From assembly GCA_037389465.1 (NCBI GenBank), contig JAZARR010000250.1, positions 2,232,001-2,296,000 on the forward strand: DNA of 64,000 nt, given 5' to 3'. The notes beneath the pieces were generated by a model that had not been told where the DNA came from, did no database searches, and was given only the letters and a program-made list of their open reading frames with translations. Positions within the stretch are counted from its first letter, which is position 1. The number at the start of each line of letters is the position of its first letter. Source of the DNA: Baylisascaris procyonis. Lineage: Eukaryota; Nematoda; Chromadorea; Rhabditida; Ascarididae. A program made the position numbers and the translations under genes. Positions 10,455 through 22,273 of the stretch are shown here, piece after piece.

Positions 10455-13400
10455 GATTCAATACTTCTAAGCGGAAACTATTATTGTATTGTTCAGTTGA
10501 AATTTCCGATGAAAATATTTACTGTGAAATTCACTCGGTGCCATCTTCAAGAGTAAACGAAATTGATGTAGCAATAAGGAAGTTTCAAATGTAAAATAAA
10601 TAATTTACTTTATGCTAAGGGAACATTTTTATAAGTGTCATATATGAAAATATATATGAAAATATGAGCAATATCACTTCATTTGGGAAATATAATCGAT
10701 TGTAGTTTTAAACTTTAAATGTTATTTCTTGTTGATGAGTAATTAATTGAGTAAATGATCTTCAGAATTTCTCAGATATTGTAAATAATGTGATATGCTT
10801 GAAGTGAAGCGGCTTCTTTGGGTTATCATTTAAGATTACCGTATATAAATAAACATAAATGCCTAGGGGTTATAAATAGATTATTGCAATTATTATCTCC
10901 ACAAATTTCCTCCAATGAAAATACATTTCAGAGAGCCAATAGAATTTCTACTATTCGAGTGAAATCAAATTTTTCTTTTTGAAGCCAGCCATTCATTGTA
11001 AACTTAATTGCAAAATTTCTATTCTGTGAACGCGTGAAAAAAACCTTTCAAAATTTCAATAACAACATTTAGGAAGTATCTTTTATGAGTAAATTTTTCG
11101 ACTATTAATTTTCATAATTTTTTTCTCATAGCCATTGAAAAATTTTCAATATTCAGAAGTATTATCTTTGCTGAGAAAATTTTATTTTTTAGGTGCAATT
11201 GGAGGACAAGATAAAGGCAATAAATTGAGATATACTCTCCTAAAATGTCTAGTTTATAAACTGGTTATTTTTTTGTGGGTATTTATCTTTATGAGTATTT
11301 TCTTTGATTGTCAATAGATTTCGATAATAATGTGGCGTTAAATTACCAGCAATGAGGCATTTGCTTATTTTAGATGAATTCGCAATGATTCTCTCATTTC
11401 ATTTATTCTCTCATCAAAATATTTTCTTGCAAAATATTTTTTAATGTATTTCTTCATCGAGAATTATTAAGCTATATGAGTTTTATTTTCACGATCTATC
11501 GAATATACTTCTTTTTTTTGCGTTTAAATTTCGCACTCTAAATAAAATCGCCCAAAATTTTTCTTTCCTTCGATCGGAATCTATAATTATACTCGACAAA
11601 TATATTCTAAATTTAGAGATTATATTCAAAAATTTTACAAAATTCAGAAAATTAGTCAAATATATGCTAAATTTAAATATATCGCTTAAACATATTCAGC
11701 CTGTTGAACCGTTAACTTATCATGAACATCACATTTTATTGACTCATTAAATTTCATTCACTCTCTTAACTAAATAATAAATGCAATTTGAAAATGATGT
11801 CATCTTTATTTGAATAAAAAATTTTAATAGATTTTCAAAAAATCATTTCAATTATTTTTACGTCATGTTAATAATGTATAAATTAATTGGAGCATTTCTT
11901 CTGCAAATTTCTTATAAATGTAGAATTGAACGCTAATTAATATTTTATGAAATAAATAGGAAATGAGGGATATGCTGCACTCTTCGGATTATCTTCCCGG
12001 AAATTTCACTCATAAAGTTCACTTCGTTATGAATCATACATATTTATGTATATGAGGCGAGAGTATTGATAGAATTCGTATTGGTTATTTTTCGAGCTTG
12101 ATTAATAATAGCACTTCTCAAGTTGAAATAAATTCTTTTCGCAAAAATTTCCAATATTGCAAAAGAAAACACAAATTTATCTAGTTATTACTTATCATTT
12201 TCAACGTTAAAAACTTTTGCGCAAAAAAAAAAATTCATTAAAGCTTACAAGATTGTTTTGTGATTGAAATTGGAAGTTGGGATTGAAGAGGAGGGGGACA
12301 GAAGGAGGTGGAGGAGAGAGCTCTAAAGCGAGGAAGATTCTAATTCCATTAATTACTCTTTCCATGCAGCAGTATTTATTATTTGTATGGAATTTACGAG
12401 TTAATGTCATTGTATTTCGCATAACGCTTCTGAGAGTAATTCAACATGCAACTATCGTTGCCTATTCGAATGTTTTTTTTTGAGTTCATGTCTTTAATAT
12501 TCATGCGACGATGGAACGACACCTTGAAGCTTTTTTTTGCCATAGTTTTTTAACCCAAACAGCACTTTTTTTTTTGAAAACAAGAATCCTTTTTTGGCAC
12601 CTTAGTTCATTTTAGTAATCCCCCTTCCTCGCCTTGTCCATCTAAGCTTTCTTTTTTTTGTGCCGATCAACTATCGCATCCTTTAGGCCATCTATTCAAA
12701 GGAACATCGCCTTGTCCTTGTACAATGATGACCGGAAATAATATATGATCACGTAGCAGCACGTGTTAGCGTTCTTATAAAGATTCATTGAAGCGTATGT
12801 TAAAGTTTTAATGCTGCTAAGTTTCGACGTGAAAAGTGTCGTTATGTTTAGTGACCGTAAAACTAGAGCATCGCACTGTGGTGGATATTTGCTTAATGAT
12901 CGCAATGCTATTGTTTTTTCGTTGCTGTGACACGCATCGTTTCTTTTGTTTCATTCAGCTGCATTCAAAAAGCAAATTGGCCAACGTTGTGTCTCGAAAC
13001 GATATTCGTATTTTATCATAATACGATAGTGTTATTTATTCAAAAATAGATTTTTTTTAATTAAAAAAAAATTTTTTTTTATTTGAAATAAATATATCGT
13101 CTAATTTATAGAGAGTAATTATTTCTCTATGAGATATTCACATCAAAGATTAAGCGAATAATGAAAATGAGAAACGAATTACCACTGAAGTCATATAGAT
13201 AAGCGGAAATTGCACTAATTTTGCAATTGTTTTTGCAATTCGTTGGATGATTTGTGATGCCGATGTTCATGTGCATCGTTTAATTGTGTAAATTGAATAA
13301 GGAGCCAACGAAGAAACATCTCATCGAAGATGTCCAATTCGCTAAACAGCCTTTTCCTACTGCATAAACATGTCACTCGCAATGCTACTTCCCACCCCAT

Positions 13401-16400
13401 TACACATTTTTTTTTCGTTATCCATACCTCATTCATATTTCATTTTCAACCAACTATATCTATATTTTACATTGTTATAAGTTAACTTTTTTTTCAAATA
13501 TGTATGATCGAGAAGTGAATAGTGCGAAACTTTCTATTGCAAAATCGCTATATCATCCTTTGTTTTTAAAAAAATTACTTCTGAAATTTTATTGAAACAA
13601 AAATACTCCCTAACACCATCCTACACATCCATTCATCAATGAATCCCACATCGAATCCTGCTATCACTAAAGCCCACTCACTAATCTCGATTAGTGAATC
13701 TCATCCCCTTCCCCATCAGTAAATCCCACATCCTCAACTCCCTACCAGTAATCGTATTCTTCAATAATCCCGCATCATTCACTGTAAAAATGAGTAAATG
13801 TCTTTTATGTTGATACTTCGAAGTGACGTTTATGAAAATAACAAAAGCTTTGAAGGAAAAAAAAAAGTGAATATTCCCCTCATTAAAACCTCCTCTTTGT
13901 GTAAAATTTGAAGTATCAGCAAGCTCGGACGTTTTGTTCTATATTTGTATGCTCATTTTTTTGCATAAATATTTTTTTCTGCAAATATTCACTTCTTTCA
14001 GCTTTAAAAAAAAGTTAAATAAAAGCTTGCATTTTTTTGTTCTAAAAATTCATTCTAAAGTGTCGCTCTTTATTCGAAACTTCTAAATTTCTATTTCATG
14101 TGTCTTTCAAAAATTCTATTTTCTCAAAATTTCGCTTATAAAGAGCATTACATTTAGCGAGAACGCATCTTTGTGTTTATTTATTATCTGAAGTTAGAAA
14201 ATTCCGATAGATTTTATTGTATTTATAAGAAAATGACCAAAGCGGACGTTCAGGATGACTTAAAAAGGAAATAAAAAGTCATATATTTTTTGATCAATTG
14301 AATTTTCATTTTCTAAAAATTACGTCGCAAAAAACGATCTTTTATCGATGATTTATAGTTGGATCATTTAAATCATGGACACATCATGGATAGGTTATTG
14401 AATATACCATATTATGTGCTGATATTTCATGGAATTGATAGATTTGATGAGTAGAATTGCGAAAGCGCATATCGTGCTAACTCTTTTAATGTGCTTTCCC
14501 ATTTCTTCCATTTAGTTTGAAGTGGTAGCGAGAAATCATTTATGCAGTTCTATTCAGGGCGATTGGAAATTTTGCTTCCATTCAATTCAAATTGTAGATA
14601 AAATGTAGCTTTTATTGCGATTTGTTAACGATTGATGGATGACTCGTCCGGAAATGACCCTGTGAACTTTTTATTTAAAGAGGCGAGATGCATTCTGCAA
14701 TTGACAACGGATCACAGCTTGCGCAGCTGTTAACCTGCCCACCTATATTGCTCTTTCCCTTTCTTCGTATTTCTTTCAAAACAACCACTATTTATACTTT
14801 TTTGAAGTGGTAAAGCTGCCACTCGAATCATTGCCTCATTCACAAAGACGATTGAATTCTATATAACGAGCAGTCTTTTAGCATTGTAATATTTATTGCT
14901 TTATGACTCAAATCTCTATTTAAACCTTCAGTACCATAGTCTAGAGATGATCAAATATTCTTGAAATCATTTGAATAAAGCTTGCGCATATAATAGAAAC
15001 TTGTGGGAAACATTCTGGACAGACTAGCACGACATGTGCTTTTTAGAACTCAGTTAGAAGAGTAAGGTGCTGCTTGTAGGTTTATAAAAGAATAGCAAAT
15101 CTTTAATGATAATGCATTTTTCTGCGAAATCAACTAGTCTTATAAAATCTTCGATAAAAAAAATCGTTTTTGGCTCCATATTAAACCCTCCGGAAAACAG
15201 CTAAACATTGTAAATTTCTTTGCCAGTTTAGATATCCAAAATTTTCAATGGACAAAAGAATGGAACAGTTGCATAAGCAGACAGACACATACGTAGTATA
15301 TTCATAGAACTAACTTAGCTATGACGTTTTTTTCGAAAAAATTGCAGGAAATGCCTCAAAATGAAGTTAATGGCAATGTTAGCAATAATGAAACAAATAA
15401 AAAAAAAGCGTTTGAAATGAGTCAAGCAATATGAAACTTTGCACTTCCGCTCGTGAGGACGGCTTAATTCATTAATTGTCTACGAATAATGAAACATATC
15501 CAATAATCGGATTAACTAAAACATTCTTGCAAAACTCGGTGATTTATGTATAAGTCTTTCAGAAGTTGGCAGAAAGTTCGTATAAATGGTCATTCTATAG
15601 TTTAAGTTATATCCTTCGGGTTTCCTAGCACAAGCATCAGTGGCGCTCAAGTGGACATTAGTGGACAAACAAATATACATGTATATAGCTGCATAGGCAC
15701 TTACAGCTACGGCAAGCTTTGCAACTAGACGTTTACAAAAATACATAAATATTCTTTTCAAACAAGTTAACGTTATGTAGCTTTTATGATTGACCATGCA
15801 AATATTCGAAAAGCATAAACAGTCCAAACCGTGTAGTAATGAAATTGTTGATAACGAATAACAAATTTTGATATGCTTGACAATTTTCTAGTGAACAAAA
15901 ATCGTTGTCCATAAATGAAATTAGAATAGCGAGTAGAGCTTGATCGGCGTTCTATTTTATTCACTTTTGCAAATTTGTTTTCCTAAATGTTTACGGTGAT
16001 AGCATGTCTGTGCTTATGTTTGCTTATATGTCTTTGTGTCTGATAATTTCACATCGAGAATCATTGAAGTTAGAGTTGCAAAAATTTGGTAGATATAATT
16101 TTCATTATAAATTGGCTTCTTTCGATCTCATGCTTTACTTTAGTTCAGCAATTTTCAACGGAGTCATCATTGACATTTAAAAGTGCCAAAAATTTGATTC
16201 ATTTTTTCGTGATGAATTCATGCAACAAAGCGATTCGTTTATAGAATATTTCTTTGGATAATCAAATCATCTAGGATATAAAGGCATCATTATGCATACT
16301 TTATTGTTTATTGGCAACTTATGAAGGTGCTTGTCAATTGAGTGGAACGTAGGACGCATATCAATGTTAACTCTTCACACATAGTTTTGCGTTTATCTAA

Positions 16401-18799
16401 ATTTATGAGTTTTTATGTGTTTACACTGTATCTGAGATTTTGCGATCGTTATCATTAGTGCCTTTATACAGCTTAGAATGGCTTGTAAAGTGCGCATACA
16501 TACCTGATAAACTACTCTAGGCGATCGTCTTTATTGATGAGTAAACGTTATGATGGCTAAATATTTGTGCTCTTTGAACAGTAGCATATTTGAGATTTCT
16601 AATTGTTGAAACTATCGTTTATTGAGCTTTATGAAAATCAGCAGAATGGATGAAATTCTCGAATAGTATTCTCGTCATTTGTAGGTTTTTTTTGAACGAT
16701 AAAATTTTCTAAAATCTAAATCGAATATTCTTTATATATGTGACGTTTATGATGTGCCATAATTTCCATGAACTTTTTAAATGCACTCAATATCGTTAAA
16801 ATATAGTTTACAAGTATTTTTTAATTGTATTTATTTATGCTGAGATTTGTGCATATGGGATAAGTTTGCTTAAGGACATTTTTATCGGCCAAAGAAAGGC
16901 ACAAATTCGAGTGCAGTCGAGTTCGAGTATTATCGAGCAAATATAGGGAGGTCGTTTGAGGTGAATAAATAAAGATGAGGCAAAGTTTAAACATTTGTAT
17001 ATATTCGAAGATTGTTCACGACGCGCAATCTATGGCTATTTATTTACACAACGCTCATCCTTGATCCAAATTGCTTCATGCATTTATTTGAGTTCATTTC
17101 GGGGGGGACTCACCTTTTGAACACCGTTCCTCATCTCACATCTTCTCTCATTTCATTCAGTGCTGTTACTGCTCGAATACTGCAGCAAAATTTTGTAGAT
17201 TCTTTATGATATCTAAGAAAATCTTTAATGTTTTCTTCGGCACATATTCTTTTCTTTCTTATTGCTTCATTTTCAATTTTTACTCGATAAAATTGAACCT
17301 TCACAATTTATAATTACAAAAAACGCTCTATTCTAACTCGTCCTATAAGATGTAATTTATTCGAACAATTGAAATATCTGCTATAAAAGTTATTTTTGCC
17401 GGACATTTTTATTACTTTATTTCCTTCAAGTTTTCATGCTGCAACTCAGTCTGGACTATTTGTTAGAAACTCCAATGTTTTGTATATTCACCAACTCTCT
17501 GAAATATTCCTTCTCAATTCCTGGAATGAAACTTAGTTTACAAATTTATCTTAGAATCTACCTAGTCTGTATTTTTAGGCAAATTCCATTTCTTATTGCA
17601 TTGCTAACTTTTCGTGAATTATCGTCAAATTTTTCCAAGGAACATATTACGGTGATGTTATGATTGTGAGTATTTTTTTATATGTATGTCGATATGCATT
17701 TGTTTTGTAGCCTTTTGATGTGGAAGAGAAAATCGTGCAATTTGAAAGATGTTTCATTTACCTAAATATTAACTATCGAATCTTTGTTCATCTGACCCTT
17801 TTATATTTACGATCACAGAAGTCATCATCTCTTAAATGTACTATAAAATTTCCAAACGTAGCATTGTTTTGCGTTAAATCTGATCAATGATGCATTTTTG
17901 CAAAAGGGAAATTGCAAAAAACGCATGAGGATATTGCAACATTTGTTGCGATAAAGCATTTGACTCATCACAATTCGTTCTTTGAATATTCTCGATGCAC
18001 TATTGAACTAAACGATAATGGATTGCAACATTAGCTTTACTCTTTCAAATGCCTCACTTATAGCTGAATAAATTAGCTTATATACTTATTCAGTAATTGA
18101 CCATAGCGATATAAGAATAACACTCGTCATTGCATGCCAGAAAATTTTTGTATTTAAATCAAAAATTAATAAGGTTGATAGCATGCGAATTTTGCTCAAT
18201 ATAAACTCTTGAGGGTATTAATTAGTAACCAAAAATAATTACTAGATTATAAAACTATGCTTGTGTTTGCTGCACCACTAAATGCACGCATTCTTGGAGG
18301 TCAAACGCAGAAGTAATGCCCATAGAGACGCAGCAATGTGCATTTCATTTCCGCTTTGCGAATGCCAAGAAATGATAAAATATGCGCAACAATCCACTCA
18401 TATCTCAGAGATCCGACTTTAGATATTTGTTGTAATTTTAAACTTTCAAAGAATATTACGGAGGAGTCGTGTCTGTATGTTTTTATTTGTGTGTCTCTCT
18501 GCTTGCCTCTCTATTCGGGTCGTTTCAACTCGGGAATCAATGAAGATAATGTTAAGAAATCTGATTAGCATAATTTGCACCAGTGGGTTATATTTTCTGT
18601 CATTTTCTCACTAATTTATTCACTTTGGAAGAAATTGCACTCTTATTTAAAAATATCGAAAACTTTGCATACAATTTGCAGTCGATCAGATTTGCACCAA
18701 TAAATGTTCTGATAGCAGAGGATTAAATCAAGCTCAACGCACTTATAAATTCTAACATTTTAAACCAGATTTCTTCACGGGGAGTGGGTTGAATGATCG
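10455..18799. other. Intergenic DNA, no gene seen
   Basis: Strongly AT-rich with many short A and T tracts, especially 10900-12250 and 13800-14350. No exon with acceptor, open frame and donor could be supported. A purine-rich stretch lies at about 12283-12333 and a C-rich degenerate repeat at about 13605-13785. Confidence 0.45.
13605..13785. repeat. C/A-rich degenerate tandem repeat
   Basis: A G-poor, strand-asymmetric block in which variants of AATCCCACATC and CACTAATC recur (about 13640, 13726 and 13767) at irregular spacing. It stands out from the surrounding A/T tracts. It is probably an eroded minisatellite. Confidence 0.45.
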
Positions 18800-18812
18800 A
18801 TTGATTGATTGG

Positions 18813-18851
<39 letters not shown>

Positions 18852-18866
18852 ATTGATTGATTGATT
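18800..18866. repeat. (TTGA)n tetranucleotide array
   Basis: About 16 consecutive TTGA units with occasional TTGG variants. The minus-strand ORF across it shows a run of Ser-Ile-Asn-Gln residues, which is an artefact of the repeat. Confidence 0.95.
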
Positions 18867-21093
18867 CATTAAATGTCTCATTAACTGATTGATTAATTTA
18901 AGCCGTTTCAGTGATTTCAGGTTCATAATTCTATTGAAGGAAATTGATTTAAATGCTTGAGTAGGAAGTATCAATGAGAATATGTGAATGCTTAGCAAAA
19001 TGTCTCCGTCGTATTGAAGAGCAAAGTCGCTATCTCGACTGAATTTTCTTAGAAATCGACCATCATACAATAGATAAAAACCTCGTCTCTGATAGCTTAT
19101 TGAATTCATTACGACCTTTAATTAATCTTCTATTTCAACGTACAGACGGCACCTTCCTTCTTAAATCGCGCATCGGAACTATCATTTAAGGGCACGAATA
19201 TCGCACACGGTGCTATTTTCTCAATAAATTAATATGAATGAAAGGCGTGTCAAAAAAGCTAACAAGATATGTGCTTTTACATTTTGCGTATATACACGTG
19301 ACCGGCTAACATGACTGACTGGCTTTTGCATTTCGCATATACCTGGTCACTTGCCTTCATTAGTTAAAACAACAATTAGTAAAACAAAAGGTATATTTTG
19401 CCTTCATGCATTAATTAATGCGATTACTTGTATAGATTGTCGATAAAATTTTCGCGTTTTTTTGTGACAGTCGGTGCAAGATGTGTGCAAATTCTTTAGC
19501 ATCTTTGAATTCTAGAATTCTTTCAAATATGATAGATTAGATCGACCTGAACTCTGGCATAGATCATCCAGGGGTATACTTACCTTCGCCTAGTTTTCTA
19601 ATTGCAGTCTGATTGATCTCTGAATTGAAAATATCAAACACGGAGGGACGTTTACATACATAGACACAAACAAAACATGTCACAATCCACCTTGCAAAAG
19701 CAAATGTGAGCAGACATAGAAAACAATTGCTGGATGAATTCCGGAAAGGATTTCCGGAGGACATCCGGGGCATCCGAGGGAGAAAAACGGAAGTGGGAAG
19801 CATGACAAGGGAAGGACATGTGGAGGGGAATGGGGTGGAATGGTGTGATATTTGCCTTTTGCATTTCAAGTCGCTAACGCAACCAACCGCACAAATTTTT
19901 ATATTAAAATAAATAATAATTTCTCTAATGTATTCATTGATCAGTCGCATAGAGCTTCAATTGAACATAGGTGCGGAGACAGAATTTTTCAGTTCCAAGA
20001 AACTATGACAAAAAGCTTCAAAAATGAGCAAATGAATTTCATAAACTGCCTATAGCAACACAATAGTCTCTCTCATAACTACAAATGTCCATCTGCTTGT
20101 GCTTCTCTATGTCAGTTTATCCGCTTATTTGCATATTGAAGTAGCATTCGACCGGTTGAATTGTTCTTAAATGATTTGCCAACTGCCTTTGCTTATTTAA
20201 TTTATTCAGCGATCACTGACTCAACCATTAGTTAGCAAATAAATTTGCATATTTTGCGAAATGTTAATCGCCCAGTTGCTCGTTGTTTTTGATCATTTTC
20301 CACTGATTAACGAATGTTTTGCACATTAAACGTCATCATTTCCTATCGTAGACAGACATTCAAATAATTTGTTAAAGATTCGACGAACTCATTTTAAATG
20401 TTTTTGAATTGTCATAGAATATGAATTATGCTTTCGATCTCATGTCTCTATAGCAGTTTTCTCAATTCTTTCGGTTGAAAATGTGATATAAAAATGAGCA
20501 CCTACAATGTTCTCGGTTCAAATAAACTTCGAATGAGCGATTTCGAAGCGAAAAAATTTATGCGACTACTTTCGAATGTGAATAAATAAGTATGAGTAAT
20601 ATAAAATGACATTTGCCAATTATACCCATTAATAATATCGATGAAATATTCCAAATTTTTTTGTTAATGATAGTGGAAAATACATAAGTAATGAGCGCTT
20701 AGAATTAAATGTTACGTTATGTAATTAAAGATTTTCTTAGAAGTAAAAGAAGCAGATTTTATTTATTCATCGATCGAAATCGAGAAAATGGTTGCTTAAT
20801 GTATGAATCTGTAATCCACAAGAACGTCATTATCTACGATACCAACTTTTCGAAAGCATAGATTGCTTGTTCAAGCGTTTTCCAGATTATAACGAAATAT
20901 TATTTTCTCGTTCCCTTACAAACTTCTAAGGCAGCCTTTAGTTTATCAAGCTGCATGTATGTGCTTTCCATTTGCTATTTGATGATTGCGCCCTGAAATT
21001 TACATCATTGGCCTCTTCTTTGGCAAATAAATTATAGATGGTAATTACGAGATAGAGTATTGCATATAACGGATGCAGTTAGTGCTTAGTTGT
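18867..21093. other. Intergenic DNA with a G-run-rich stretch
   Basis: No gene is supported. Around 19750-19850 the plus strand is purine-rich with six runs of three or four G. ORFs on both strands across it overlap and look unlike proteins. The remainder is AT-rich. Confidence 0.45.
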
Positions 21094-21145
21094 GATTTCA
21101 AGGTTTGCAATGATAGGATCGGCTTATCGTTGCAAACCTTAAATC
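21094..21145. repeat. Long hairpin (inverted repeat) next to the right repeat copy
   Basis: Left arm 21100-21115 (AAGGTTTGCAATGATA) pairs with 21125-21140 (TATCGTTGCAAACCTT) with one mismatch across a 9-nt loop. The stem extends by a further 5 bp (GATTT 21094-21098 with AAATC 21141-21145) if one C is bulged. It lies about 25 nt before the repeat copy that follows. Confidence 0.85.
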
Positions 21146-21170
21146 GTTGCAAAATATCATAGTAGATAGG

Positions 21171-22273
21171 ATATCGAAGGTTTGATTAACGAAATCCTTC
21201 ACGGACTTTAGTTTTTGGGCTTATTAACCATTCCTATTGCATAAATCGTTTCTACTTGTATAACCCTAAAAGTCAGTTGTATAAGGGAGCTATTTCTATA
21301 GGTTTAGCACTAAATAAATATTGCTCTACTTGTGCTACCACTTCATTAGTACGATCGCTTTGACCATGTACGCCAACCCTTATTTACGTAACTTTGCATC
21401 ATAATATTATGTTATTCTGTTTCTTCTGTATTCCTCCTTCCACCCATACATTTGTTTTACTTGTAACGAAACTTCAGTTTCTGTATTAGTATAGGATTCT
21501 CTTCTAGTATTTTATATTAGTATTTCGTCTTGAGAGTGTTTTACTGAGCTTTAAATGTTATTCATATTGCTTTGATAGGTCAAGTATTAAACACAGATCA
21601 AAAAATTATTGCTCTACGTGTTACCGCCGTTAGCATGATGCAGTCAACATCTTCACTCAGATTAATCGATTATCAGTCATCATTGGTTGTCTTTCTCGTT
21701 TGACTTCTTTCCACTATATGGTGCTTCTGGTTCTTTCGACTGTAGTGTTATCGTTTACAAGTTTACTTAATTTATTTTTCACTACAATTTTTCTTAATTT
21801 ACGTTTTTCATTTATTTAGATATGAGTTACTTTTCCATTCATTTCTACTTTTCTCTACTTTTAGTTATGCTGTCTATATAGTTTCTTATACTTGTTCTCA
21901 TAGGTAATCTATTCGCGTCTCACTTCTTGCATTCTTAGCATCTATCTAGCATCCTAATAGTCGTCTACACCTTTAGTCAACTATACGTTTACTAGCTTAT
22001 TAGCTATTCTATTTTACTTAAACAAATACTATTTAAAAGATTTCAAGGTGCATCTTCGCATTTGTCTTTCTACTAGATCAACTTTCAGATTGCTAAAGGT
22101 CTTCCTATATATTTGTTTTTTATAATACTGTAATGTTTAATAAAGCCTATTTATACATTTGTTTTACTTTCATAAAACTTTTAAGCATATTGCAAAAGAT
22201 CTCCTTTCAAATTTGTTTTTCCTTTATGAAACCATAAATTCTAATTGAAATTTACGTATACATTTCAAAAATT
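21171..22273. repeat. Right copy of the ~1.1 kb dispersed direct repeat
   Basis: Direct copy of 9283-10454. Similarity to the left copy can be followed weakly upstream to about 21145 and becomes strong from GATTAACGAAATCCTTCA. It lacks the 67-nt block found at 9494-9560 in the left copy. Upstream of the shared stop codon the coding remnant seen in the left copy is not preserved. Confidence 0.9.

Noticed and set aside
18723..19109. 128-codon minus-strand ORF with repeated Ser-Ile-Asn-Gln
   Set aside because: Created by the (TTGA)n array, whose 4-nt unit stays open in this frame.
19564..19950. 128-codon minus-strand ORF opposite the G-run cluster
   Set aside because: Overlaps open frames on both strands and resembles no protein; low-complexity base composition explains it.
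9283..22273. CRISPR-like or LTR pair interpretation of the two ~1.1 kb repeats
   Set aside because: No short repeat-spacer structure; no TG..CA ends, primer-binding site or polyprotein between the copies, and 11 kb of unrelated DNA separates them.
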